Position numbers and translations under genes: made by a program. Shown here in pieces: positions 1-6,094 of a DNA stretch of 11,439 bases. Origin of the DNA: Minisyncoccota bacterium (GTDB lineage: Bacteria; Patescibacteriota; Minisyncoccia; Phycocordibacterales; Phycocordibacteraceae); contig JAQUAU010000025.1 in assembly GCA_028687085.1 (NCBI GenBank), positions 1 through 11,439 of the forward strand, written 5' to 3'. Position 1 is the stretch's first letter. Every line of letters starts with the position of its first letter. The notes under the pieces are model-generated. The model was not told the origin of the DNA. It did no database searches and worked only from the letters and a program-made list of their open reading frames with translations.

Positions 1-1831
1 CCTCTTCAGTGCGCGCACCGAGACAGTCCGGATATTTCTTGCAGCTCATAAAGATGCCGCCGCGCCCGAGCTTGAACTCCATTGGGCTACCGCAGAGCGG
101 GCAGGGGAATTCTGCTGCCGCATCGCCGAGCGAGGTCGCCTTGGGGAGTTTGTCCTTTGCACGCACAGCCTTCTCAAAGGGACCGTAAAAAGCAGTGAGC
201 GTCTCGGTATAGCCGCGCTCGCCGCGAGCGATCTCGTCGAGCTCGTCCTCCATTTCAGCCGTGAAGGTGTCGCTCACATACTCGGGGAAATGCTCTTCGA
301 GCCAGCCGGAGACGACCATGCCGGTCGCCGTGGGCTTCAAGGCGCGCGCGAGCTTCTCTACATAGCCGCGATCTTGAATCGTCTTCATGATCGAGGCATA
401 GGTCGACGGACGTCCGATACCCCTTTTTTCCAATTCTTTGATCAAACCAGCTTCTGTATACCTGTTCGGCGGTTCGGTCTGCTTCTCTTCACTTGCGATC
501 GAGAGAAGCGAGAGCGCATCGCCCTCGGCGAGGTGCGGCAGCTCGACATCCTCGCCTCGAGCAGTCGTGTCGAGAGCGAGCCAGCCCGGAAAGAGCATGC
601 GCGAGCCGTTTGCCGTAAAGAGAGGTATATCCGCGGGGGCTTGTGAAGACGCAACCCCACTTGGATTTTTATAGTCGCCTTGCTCCTTAAAAATCTCGGC
701 GTCTGCTTTTGCAGAAACAGCAGTGCGCATGATCTTGGCGGCAGACATCTGCGAGGCGAGTGTGCGCGTGCGGATAAGCTCGTAGAGCTCTTTTTCATCG
801 GAATTCGCACCAACACTGCGCACACTCGCGTTGGTAGGGCGCACAGCCTCGTGCGCTTCTTGGGCGTTCTTACTCGTCGTCTTATAGACGCGCGTCTGCA
901 CGTAGTCTTTACCAAAATCTTTTTCGATGACGGCGAGCATTTTCACTACGGCTTCCTTTGCGAGATTTACCGAGTCGGTGCGCATGTAGGTGATGTGGCC
1001 GGCTTCATAGAGCTTCTGGGCGGCGCGCATCGTTCTCGATGGGGCGAACCCGAGTCGCGTGGACGCGGTCTGTTGAAGCGTCGAGGTGGTGAAGGGCGGG
1101 CGCGGATTGCGCTCTTCAGCCTTTTCAGTCACAGAAGCGACGCTCCACGAGGCGCTTCGGCCGGCTTGCACTATGCGTTCAGCCTCTTCTTTCGTCGCCG
1201 GTTGTTCGGTGCAGATAGTGGGCAGCTCGCCTGTTTTTGATTTGAAAAGCGCCGAGAGTACGAAGTATGTGACGGGGACGAATGCCTTAATCTCGCGCTC
1301 GCGCTCGGCGAGTATCCGGAGCGCGGGCGACTGCACGCGGCCGGCCGAGAGGCCGTAACGCACCTTCTTCCAGATGAGGCCGGAGAGGTCGTAGCCGACG
1401 ATGCGGTCCAAGACGCGCCGCGCCTCCTGCGCCTTGCGCAAGTTCTCATCAATCGCGCGCGGATGCGCAATCGCCTCCTCGACGGCCTCTTTGGTGATCT
1501 CGTGGAAGACGACGCGCTTGGGCTTCTTTAACCCAGCGACCTCCTTGATATGCCAGGCAATCGCCTCGCCTTCGCGGTCAGGGTCGGTCGCGAGATAGAC
1601 CTCATCGGCCTTTTCTGCGGCGCGCTCGATCTTCTCGATTATCTCTCGCTTCTCGGCGGGTATCACATAACGGGGGATGAAGCCGCCCTCGATATCGACG
1701 GCGTCTCGGTTGCTCTTCGGCAGGTCGCGCACGTGGCCGACCGAAGCGAGGACGGTGTAGTCCTTGCCCAGATAATGTCCTATGGTCTTCGCCTTTGTTG
1801 GCGATTCAACAATAAGTAATCTCTTGGTCAC
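1..1831 (-). CDS. topA: DNA topoisomerase I (type IA), 3' end cut by window edge
   Basis: Type IA topoisomerase; it relaxes negative supercoils by cutting one strand through a 5'-phosphotyrosine link. The frame is open from the GTG at 1829-1831 to the left edge (610 codons visible). The N-terminus MTKRLLIVESPTKAKTI is the TOPRIM start, and the acidic TOPRIM motif DPDREGEA is at residues 83-90. The active-site region ITYMRTDS gives catalytic Tyr282. Further on come the HEAVRPT motif and the GRPSTYAS motif. Near the left edge a C4 zinc ribbon begins (Cys577, Cys580, Cys597, Cys603), as in the C-terminal tail of bacterial TopA. GTG is the only possible start because an in-frame TAA lies two codons upstream. 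There is no Shine-Dalgarno; a promoter lies directly before the start. It is the last of three co-oriented genes (dprA, EEP hydrolase, topA); dprA-topA neighbourhood is common in bacteria. Identity is firm. Confidence 0.97.
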   Translation of the reverse strand, partial: MTKRLLIVESPTKAKTIGHYLGKDYTVLASVGHVRDLPKSNRDAVDIEGGFIPRYVIPAEKREIIEKIERAAEKADEVYLATDPDREGEAIAWHIKEVAGLKKPKRVVFHEITKEAVEEAIAHPRAIDENLRKAQEARRVLDRIVGYDLSGLIWKKVRYGLSAGRVQSPALRILAEREREIKAFVPVTYFVLSALFKSKTGELPTICTEQPATKEEAERIVQAGRSASWSVASVTEKAEERNPRPPFTTSTLQQTASTRLGFAPSRTMRAAQKLYEAGHITYMRTDSVNLAKEAVVKMLAVIEKDFGKDYVQTRVYKTTSKNAQEAHEAVRPTNASVRSVGANSDEKELYELIRTRTLASQMSAAKIMRTAVSAKADAEIFKEQGDYKNPSGVASSQAPADIPLFTANGSRMLFPGWLALDTTARGEDVELPHLAEGDALSLLSIASEEKQTEPPNRYTEAGLIKELEKRGIGRPSTYASIMKTIQDRGYVEKLARALKPTATGMVVSGWLEEHFPEYVSDTFTAEMEDELDEIARGERGYTETLTAFYGPFEKAVRAKDKLPKATSLGDAAAEFPCPLCGSPMEFKLGRGGIFMSCKKYPDCLGARTEE

Positions 1832-1838
1832 ACGTTAA

Positions 1839-1868
1839 CTCATAACGCGTACACCTATATATGGTCAA
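1839..1868 (-). promoter_or_regulatory. topA promoter, near-leaderless
   Basis: On the minus strand, TTGACC (1868-1863) and TATGAG (1844-1839) are separated by 18 nt. The hexamer ends 7 nt before the GTG start, so the transcript should begin at or one base before the start codon. Confidence 0.5.
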
Positions 1869-1874
1869 GTGCCG

Positions 1875-2648
1875 CTATTCGATTTCGACACGGATTGGAT
1901 GATGATCGGAGCCGATGCGATCGGGGAGGATGTCCGCCTTTTGTAGAGAGAATGAGTGAGAGACGAGAATATGGTCGAGCTGAGATTGCGAGAGGGGATG
2001 CGTGATGCCGCCGGCGAGAGCATTAACGAGTTCATGTTCTACAAAACGCTTCGTCAGGCGCGTGCGTTCGCGGTTATAGAGAAGCACATCGCTCACTCGG
2101 CCGCCGAACATCCAGTTAAGCAGGGTGATGTGGGGCTTCTCGAGGATATTGAAATCGCCGCAGACGATTGTAGGCCGCAGGGGGTCGCGCTTGAGCATCG
2201 CGTTTTCAAATTCTGTAAGCCGCCATGCTGGCTGTGCGAGGATAAGGTGGAGATTGAACACGCGCACTCGAGCGGCAGGAGTTGCTATATCGACATAGAG
2301 TCCGCCGCGATTCCGTATCTTTGAGAAACCGAATGGCCGCAAGAGCCAGACGAAGAAGCGGGCGCGGAGCGGCAGTAGATGCCAGTATTCGGGGAAGGGT
2401 ATCTCACTCTGCGTTTCGATGGGGTGTCTAGACAGGATGACGACATGATTGCGGATCGTGCCGTTTACAAAGAGTCGCTCGACGTCGATGCGTGAGGCGA
2501 TATGACAGGGGAGCGTCTTGAGGCGCGTGAGAAATGTCTCGGGCACTTCTTGCAGGCAGAAGATATCGAAATCAGACTTCGCTATGAAGTCGAATGCGCG
2601 GTCGAGTTCCCTGTTGCGAAAGAGCATGTTCCAGGAATAAATTTTCAT
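1875..2648 (-). CDS. Endonuclease/exonuclease/phosphatase (EEP) family metal-dependent hydrolase
   Basis: A 257-residue protein of the DNase I-like EEP fold, whose members hydrolyse phosphodiester or phosphomonoester bonds using a divalent metal. The diagnostic motifs appear in order: SWNM with Asn7, LQE with metal ligand Glu34, NLH with His134, GDFN at 164-167 (Asp165, Asn167), LDH at 224-226 and the C-terminal SDHHP with catalytic His249 or His250. There is no signal peptide, so it is probably cytoplasmic. The family includes exonuclease III-like nucleases, lipid phosphatases and sphingomyelinases, and the sequence alone does not pick the substrate. It lies between dprA and topA on the same strand, with 28 nt to dprA and 43 nt to topA, so a DNA-related role is possible but unproven. 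The start is the ATG at 2648, with a -10 hexamer 7 nt upstream. All key catalytic residues appear present. Confidence 0.88.
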   Translation of the reverse strand: MKIYSWNMLFRNRELDRAFDFIAKSDFDIFCLQEVPETFLTRLKTLPCHIASRIDVERLFVNGTIRNHVVILSRHPIETQSEIPFPEYWHLLPLRARFFVWLLRPFGFSKIRNRGGLYVDIATPAARVRVFNLHLILAQPAWRLTEFENAMLKRDPLRPTIVCGDFNILEKPHITLLNWMFGGRVSDVLLYNRERTRLTKRFVEHELVNALAGGITHPLSQSQLDHILVSHSFSLQKADILPDRIGSDHHPIRVEIE

Positions 2649-2655
2649 AGGTTTA

Positions 2656-2661
2656 TTTATA
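2656..2661 (-). promoter_or_regulatory. -10 element of the EEP hydrolase gene
   Basis: TATAAA on the minus strand ends 7 nt before the ATG at 2648, predicting a leaderless mRNA. Half of the hexamer lies within the TATAGT arm of a short palindrome (2658-2681). Confidence 0.45.
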
Positions 2662-2681
2662 GTGAGCGTAGTCGAACTATA
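2658..2681. repeat. Short palindromic element, copy 1 (dprA 3' end)
   Basis: Six-bp arms TATAGT and ACTATA flank the 12-nt core GAGCGTAGTCGA. The element overlaps the last two codons and stop of dprA and reaches into the -10 of the next gene. A second copy with a related core but different, still complementary, arms lies at 2776-2794. The core resembles a short dispersed palindrome (CTGAGCTTGTCGAAG-like) that I recall from many bacterial genomes; this recollection is unchecked. Confidence 0.55.
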
Positions 2682-3549
2682 TGCGACGCCATGCGCCGAA
2701 TTCTTCTCTCACGAGGCCGCGCAGTTCGAGTGCAACCAGCGCGGTCAGCGTCTCGCCAGGTCCTAGTGCGGCTTGCCGTGAGCTTGTCGAACGGAGTATC
2801 TCATCGCGGGTCATCGGTTCTTCAAGCATACCCCATATAACGAGCTCGGTGTCCTCGAGGTCGCTCGGGGCGACGCCGCCTATGCCGCTCTCGCGCGGCG
2901 GGATACGGAGCGCTTCGAGGATATGGAGCGGCTCGGTCACGAGCGCTGCACCGAGGCGGATAAAGAGATGCGGACCGAAGGCGTGCGGATCACCAATCCT
3001 GTGCGGGATGCAGAGCAAGTCGCGATTGTACTCGCTCGCGAGCCGCGCGGTGATGAGCGTGCCGGATTTCTCCCCAGCTTCGATAACCAGCACGGCGTCC
3101 GCTATTCCCACCATGAGCCGGTTGCGCTCGGGAAAGTAGTACACCCGTGACGATTCTTCGGGCGGATACTCGGAGAGGAATCCGCCGCCGGCTTTGAGGA
3201 TTTCTTTTGCGAAGGGTCGATTGCTCCGCGGGTACAACACGGTATCGCCGAGTCCAGAGCCCGGCAGCACCAGCGTATGGAGTCCGGCCGCGAGCGCCGC
3301 CTTGTGCGCGCAGGTGTCGACTCCGAGTGCGAGGCCACTGACGATAGAAATAGGGTAGCCGGCAAGGCCGGTGATGAGCTTCTCGCATGCTTCTTGTCCG
3401 TAGCGCGTCATCGCGCGGCTCCCTACCACGGCGAGCAGCTTGTGTCCCGCAGGCGGCAGCGACCCTCGCAGCCAGAGTTTCTCCGGCGGCTGGGGTATTT
3501 CGAGGAGTTGTGCTGGCCATTCCTCTCGTTTGAGTTCGCGTATCTCCAT
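2677..3549 (-). CDS. dprA: DNA processing protein DprA (Smf)
   Basis: DprA binds incoming single-stranded DNA during natural transformation and loads RecA. The 290-residue protein has the Rossmann-like core: VVGSR (41-45), SGLALGVDTCAH (71-82, the family's SGxARGID..AH motif), FPERNR (139-144) and EAGEKSGTLITA (157-168). A winged-helix-like C-terminal domain (about 232-290) ends in a typical LVALELRGLV helix. It lacks a long N-terminal SAM/HhH domain, so it is on the short side for the family. The start is the ATG at 3549 with TATACT 6 nt upstream. It heads a minus-strand set with the EEP hydrolase and topA. The C-terminal domain contains a short palindrome encoding about RSTSSRQ (253-259), and a second copy covers its stop codon, which suggests repeat insertion into the 3' part of the gene. 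Identification is firm. Confidence 0.95.
   Translation of the reverse strand: MEIRELKREEWPAQLLEIPQPPEKLWLRGSLPPAGHKLLAVVGSRAMTRYGQEACEKLITGLAGYPISIVSGLALGVDTCAHKAALAAGLHTLVLPGSGLGDTVLYPRSNRPFAKEILKAGGGFLSEYPPEESSRVYYFPERNRLMVGIADAVLVIEAGEKSGTLITARLASEYNRDLLCIPHRIGDPHAFGPHLFIRLGAALVTEPLHILEALRIPPRESGIGGVAPSDLEDTELVIWGMLEEPMTRDEILRSTSSRQAALGPGETLTALVALELRGLVREEFGAWRRI
2776..2794. repeat. Short palindromic element, copy 2 (inside dprA)
   Basis: Arms CCGT and ACGG flank the 11-nt core GAGCTTGTCGA, which differs from copy 1 (2658-2681) by one length change and one or two substitutions. It is read through in the dprA frame and encodes about residues 252-258, next to the winged-helix-like domain. 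Confidence 0.5.
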
Positions 3550-3555
3550 ACTGTC

Positions 3556-3561
3556 AGTATA
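3556..3561 (-). promoter_or_regulatory. -10 element of dprA
   Basis: TATACT on the minus strand ends 6 nt before the ATG at 3549, so the normal +1 falls on the start codon. No convincing -35 hexamer is visible. Confidence 0.5.
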
Positions 3562-3587
3562 AATCAGTTCTTGCAGGAGATTTTCCT

Positions 3588-3623
3588 TATGATACTGTCA
3601 CGGTGTTCTTTATCCTTCGGAGG
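3588..3623 (+). promoter_or_regulatory. Leader with strong Shine-Dalgarno for the Cys-rich protein
   Basis: Possible -10 sequences (TATGAT at 3588-3593 or GATACT at 3591-3596) precede a leader of about 30 nt. GGAGG at 3619-3623 lies 5 nt before the ATG at 3629. It is the clearest Shine-Dalgarno in the window and fixes that start. Confidence 0.55.
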
Positions 3624-3628
3624 TACGT

Positions 3629-3874
3629 ATGACCTACCGTTTCCGTTTTAGTTGCGACGCATGCGGGACTCCGTTCTTGAGCAGGGACAATGGCGGATTG
3701 CTGTGTCCGGTATGCGGCGGATTCGGCATACAAGACCCGCGGTGCACGTGTCCGTATTGGCCGAAACTCAGCGAATCGCCCGATGAGCAGTCGATTATCG
3801 ATCCCAACTGTCCCGTTCATGGAGAAGCCGCACACACAGCAGATGCCCCCAAACGCATCGCTGACACCGACTGA
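3629..3874 (+). CDS. Small Cys-rich putative zinc-ribbon protein
   Basis: An 81-residue protein of unknown function. Four cysteines in two CxxC pairs, CDAC (Cys9, Cys12) and CPVC (Cys26, Cys29), look like a zinc ribbon. A second cluster follows: CTC (Cys39, Cys41) and CPVH (Cys61, His64), so one or two metals could be bound. There is no signal peptide or membrane helix. The start is supported by GGAGG with 5-nt spacing, and the gene is followed 5 nt later by an intrinsic terminator. It is therefore probably a single-gene transcription unit facing away from dprA. It resembles small rubredoxin- or zinc-ribbon-like proteins, but I do not recognise the family. Having its own leader, Shine-Dalgarno and terminator argues that it is real. 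Confidence 0.75.
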   Translation: MTYRFRFSCDACGTPFLSRDNGGLLCPVCGGFGIQDPRCTCPYWPKLSESPDEQSIIDPNCPVHGEAAHTADAPKRIADTD

Positions 3875-3878
3875 CACT

Positions 3879-3915
3879 GCCGCATCAATTTTATTCGATG
3901 CGGCGGTTTTGTTTT
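3879..3915 (+). terminator. Intrinsic terminator after the Cys-rich protein gene
   Basis: An 8-bp stem GCCGCATC/GATGCGGC (3879-3886 with 3897-3904) has a 10-nt A/T-rich loop and is followed by GGTTTTGTTTT. It begins 5 nt after the stop codon and abuts the serS promoter. Confidence 0.88.
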
Positions 3916-3928
3916 GTATCGGGTAGGG

Positions 3929-3934
3929 TATAAT
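3929..3934 (+). promoter_or_regulatory. -10 element of serS
   Basis: A perfect TATAAT ends 9 nt before the ATG at 3944, predicting a 5' leader of only about 2-3 nt. Any -35 region would fall in the T-tract of the preceding terminator. Confidence 0.65.
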
Positions 3935-3943
3935 GCGGGATAC

Positions 3944-5212
3944 ATGTTGGACATACATTTTATCCGGGAGAATGCCGAGCTTATCAAGGCCGGTGCGGCC
4001 AAAAAGAAGATCGAGGTGGATATCGATCGCCTCATCGCGGTCGACGACGAACGCAGACTCATCCGGCAAGAGCTCGACACGAAGCGCGCAGAACAGAATC
4101 GCCGGAGCAACGAGATCCAAGTCTTGAAGGATGCTGAACGCGAAAAGGTTATCGAGCAGATGCAACATCTGAAGGCCGGCATGGCTGAGGCCGAGGAGCG
4201 GCTGAAGGAGGTGATGGTCGAGTGGCAGAAGCTGATGCTCACGGTACCGAACATCCCCGACATGTCGGTGCCCGACGGCGAGAGCGACGCCGACAATCTC
4301 GAGGTGAAGAGATGGGGAGAACAGACGAAATTTGATTTTGAACCGAAGGACCATGTTGAACTGATGACTGCGCTCGACATGGCTGATTTCGAGCGAGGAG
4401 CCAAGGTGGCGGGCTTTCGCGGTTATTTTCTCAAGGGTGACGGCGTGCTTCTCGCGAACGCGGTGTGGCAGCTCGCGCTTAAGCATTTCGGCGGCAAGGG
4501 GATGACCCTCATGAGCGTGCCGAGCCTGGTGCGTCGTGAAGCCTTCATGGGCACCGGCTATCTGCCGCAAGGAGAGGAAGATTTGTATAAAACGCAGGAC
4601 GGCGAGTACCTCGCCGGTACCGGCGAGGTCGCGACGATGGGCTACTACATGAACGAGACGCTCGATGCAGAAAAATTCCCGCTCAAGTTTCTCTCCTTCT
4701 CGCCCTGCTTCCGCCGCGAGGCGGGCGCGCACGGCAAGGATGTGCGCGGGCTCATTCGTGTGCACGAATTCTTCAAATGGGAGCAGGTCGTGCTCTGCAA
4801 GGCCGAGCACGACGAATCGGTCAAGATGCACGAATGGCTCAATAGGAACACCGAGGAGTTCATCGAGCTTTTGAATATCCCGTATCACACGGTCGCGAAT
4901 TGCGGCGGCGACCTCGGTCTGGGGCAGGTAAAGAAATATGACATCGAGCTCTGGGTTCCGGCAGAGAAGACCTATCGCGAAATCAGCTCGGCCTCCTACT
5001 TCCACGACTTCCAGACGCGCCGACTCAATATCCGCTACCGCGACACTGAAGGGAACATGCGCTTCCCGCATTCTCTCAACTCGACCGCCATTCCGACCCC
5101 AAGGATCCTGGTCTCTATCATCGAGAACTACCAGCAGGCCGACGGTACGATCAAGGTCCCCGAGGCGCTCGTACCGTATGTCGGCAAGACTGTCCTCGGA
5201 GGCGCGCGGTAG
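3944..5212 (+). CDS. serS: Serine--tRNA ligase
   Basis: Charges tRNA-Ser with serine in the cytoplasm through a seryl-adenylate. The 422-residue protein starts MLDIHFIREN, typical of bacterial SerRS. A charged N-terminal helical arm (about 30-100) is the antiparallel coiled coil that grips the long arm of tRNA-Ser. The catalytic class II domain shows LAGTGEVA (around 226), motif 2 FRREAGAHGKDVRG (about 256-269) and EISSASYFHDFQTRR (about 346-360). Motif 3 reads SLNSTAIPTPRILVSIIENYQ-like at about 377-397. In many bacteria motif 3 is closer to GLAxGR, so the Pro-containing form is a lineage variant. A longer in-frame start at 3914 is rejected because TATAAT lies inside that extension. The gene overlaps the next gene by 35 nt. 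Identification is firm. Confidence 0.97.
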   Translation: MLDIHFIRENAELIKAGAAKKKIEVDIDRLIAVDDERRLIRQELDTKRAEQNRRSNEIQVLKDAEREKVIEQMQHLKAGMAEAEERLKEVMVEWQKLMLTVPNIPDMSVPDGESDADNLEVKRWGEQTKFDFEPKDHVELMTALDMADFERGAKVAGFRGYFLKGDGVLLANAVWQLALKHFGGKGMTLMSVPSLVRREAFMGTGYLPQGEEDLYKTQDGEYLAGTGEVATMGYYMNETLDAEKFPLKFLSFSPCFRREAGAHGKDVRGLIRVHEFFKWEQVVLCKAEHDESVKMHEWLNRNTEEFIELLNIPYHTVANCGGDLGLGQVKKYDIELWVPAEKTYREISSASYFHDFQTRRLNIRYRDTEGNMRFPHSLNSTAIPTPRILVSIIENYQQADGTIKVPEALVPYVGKTVLGGAR

Positions 5213-6044
5213 CGAGCGGCTCTCTGCTCGCCGCCGCCAGAGGCGGCGGCGCATCTTCATTTTTCTTTCCATCCTGTTCGCGCTCCTGCTCTCTGCTGTT
5301 GTCTACGAGCTCAACCAAAGCGCTCTGCGTATCTCGCGCATCACCGTGTACGGCGCGGACGAATCGTTTTCTAATATCGCCGCCGCCGCGATGCAAGGAA
5401 CGTATCTCGGGATTATTCCGCGCGACTCCACCTTCTTCTTTCCCGCTTCGAGCATCCGTGCAGACATCATCAGCGCGCATCCTGATATCGCCGCCGTATC
5501 CATCTTTCGCAACGGACTTACCGGCCTCTCGATCAAGGTGAACGATCGCGTGCCTATCGCGCGCTGGTGCGGCCTGTCCCCAACAAGGTTCGACCTTACA
5601 GCAAGTTCCTCAAGGTCGAACCTTGTTGGGGAGGGTCATGGATCTGACGAGTATTGCTACGTCTTCGACGCAAGCGGCTACCTCTATGCCGCCGACGCGA
5701 CGACCACAGAGCCGCTGAATTCTTTTTCACTGTATGCGCGTTTAGCGGGGGATACGCAGGAACCGCTTCGTGCGACGCTTGTGCACGCCGATCAGCTCCC
5801 TTCGGTATTCGACTTCGCCCGCCAAATCGGGACGTTTGGCGAGCCGGTCATCCGCATCGTTCTGCGCGATGACGAGGTTGATGACTATCTCGCAAGCGGC
5901 ACGCGCATCACCTATATACTCGAACATGAGCAAGATGCGTTCACCGCACTCGTCTCAGCGCGCGACACTCTCGATCTCGCCGACGGTTCTATCGACTACA
6001 TTGATCTGCGTTTCGACGGCAAGGTGTACGTAAAAAGAAAATAG
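5178..6044 (+). CDS. POTRA-domain membrane protein, FtsQ/DivIB-like
   Basis: A predicted single-pass inner-membrane protein of 288 residues. It has a short, very Arg-rich cytoplasmic tail (residues 14-25), one membrane helix (about 26-44) and an external domain. Residues about 50-125 look like an FtsQ-type POTRA (RISRITVYGADESFS..., IRADIISAHPDIAAVSIFRN, LSIKVNDRVPIARWC). They are followed by the YVFDASGYLYA strand typical of FtsQ/DivIB, which links early and late divisome proteins. The ATG at 5178 is the only plausible start after the serS core; it overlaps the serS end by 35 nt and has GAGG 12 nt upstream. Residues 134-152 are encoded by a long palindromic element and appear to be an insertion between the POTRA and the next strand. 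A GC-rich hairpin encodes the Arg-rich tail. The FtsQ assignment rests on topology and motif feel, so I leave the symbol blank. Confidence 0.75.
   Translation: MSARLSSEARGSERLSARRRQRRRRIFIFLSILFALLLSAVVYELNQSALRISRITVYGADESFSNIAAAAMQGTYLGIIPRDSTFFFPASSIRADIISAHPDIAAVSIFRNGLTGLSIKVNDRVPIARWCGLSPTRFDLTASSSRSNLVGEGHGSDEYCYVFDASGYLYAADATTTEPLNSFSLYARLAGDTQEPLRATLVHADQLPSVFDFARQIGTFGEPVIRIVLRDDEVDDYLASGTRITYILEHEQDAFTALVSARDTLDLADGSIDYIDLRFDGKVYVKRK
5230..5250 (+). other. GC-rich hairpin at serS end / start of FtsQ-like gene
   Basis: A perfect 9-bp stem GCCGCCGCC/GGCGGCGGC with an AGA loop lies 18 nt after the serS stop, followed within 10 nt by a T-rich run. It encodes part of the Arg-rich tail of the FtsQ-like protein. 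It could attenuate readthrough from serS, or simply reflect Arg codons. Confidence 0.4.
5577..5632. repeat. Coding palindromic element, copy A (in ftsQ-like gene)
   Basis: A perfect 21-bp inverted repeat: arms 5577-5597 and 5612-5632, loop 5598-5611 (14 nt). Each arm contains the 15-nt half ACAAGGTNNNACCTT (here NNN = TCG) or its complement, giving a 44-nt core (5583-5626). Outer arms are TCCCCA/TGGGGA. It is read in frame as SPTRFDLTASSSRSNLVGE (residues 134-152). Copy B in dus has the same core layout, loop length and reading frame but different outer arms. Confidence 0.85.
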
Positions 6045-6071
6045 AAAATAGAAAATAGAATGTAGAAAATA
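6037..6071. repeat. Heptamer tandem repeat between ftsQ-like gene and dus
   Basis: Five tandem 7-nt units: GAAAATA three times, one degenerate GAATGTA, then GAAAATA. The array starts within the last codons and stop of the FtsQ-like gene and ends about 24 nt before dus. Function unknown; it may be slippage-prone or a curved A-tract region. Confidence 0.8.
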
Positions 6072-6079
6072 GGAATCTC

Positions 6080-6088
6080 TGATAGGGT
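6080..6088 (+). promoter_or_regulatory. Extended -10 of dus
   Basis: TGA followed by TAGGGT (6083-6088) ends 6 nt before the ATG at 6095. The hexamer is weak, but position and the TG extension match the leaderless pattern of neighbouring genes. Confidence 0.35.
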
Positions 6089-6094
6089 AGTTGC

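Noticed and set aside
442..915. Open frames on either strand within topA (for example 442-915 minus, 680-1240 plus)
   Set aside because: The topA frame is continuous through here with all motifs; these are shadows of a GC-rich gene.
3914..3943. Longer serS start at 3914
   Set aside because: The perfect TATAAT lies inside this extension and the protein family starts MLDI at 3944.
4938..5177. Upstream extension of the FtsQ-like frame to 4938
   Set aside because: This stretch is the out-of-frame shadow of serS, rich in Ser/Arg with no family similarity; the first sensible start is the ATG at 5178.
3587..5272. Very long open frame on the minus strand opposite serS (561 codons)
   Set aside because: It is antisense to an unmistakable serS and opposite the Cys-rich gene; high-GC codon bias of serS keeps the opposite frame open. 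The translation shows no recognisable domain.
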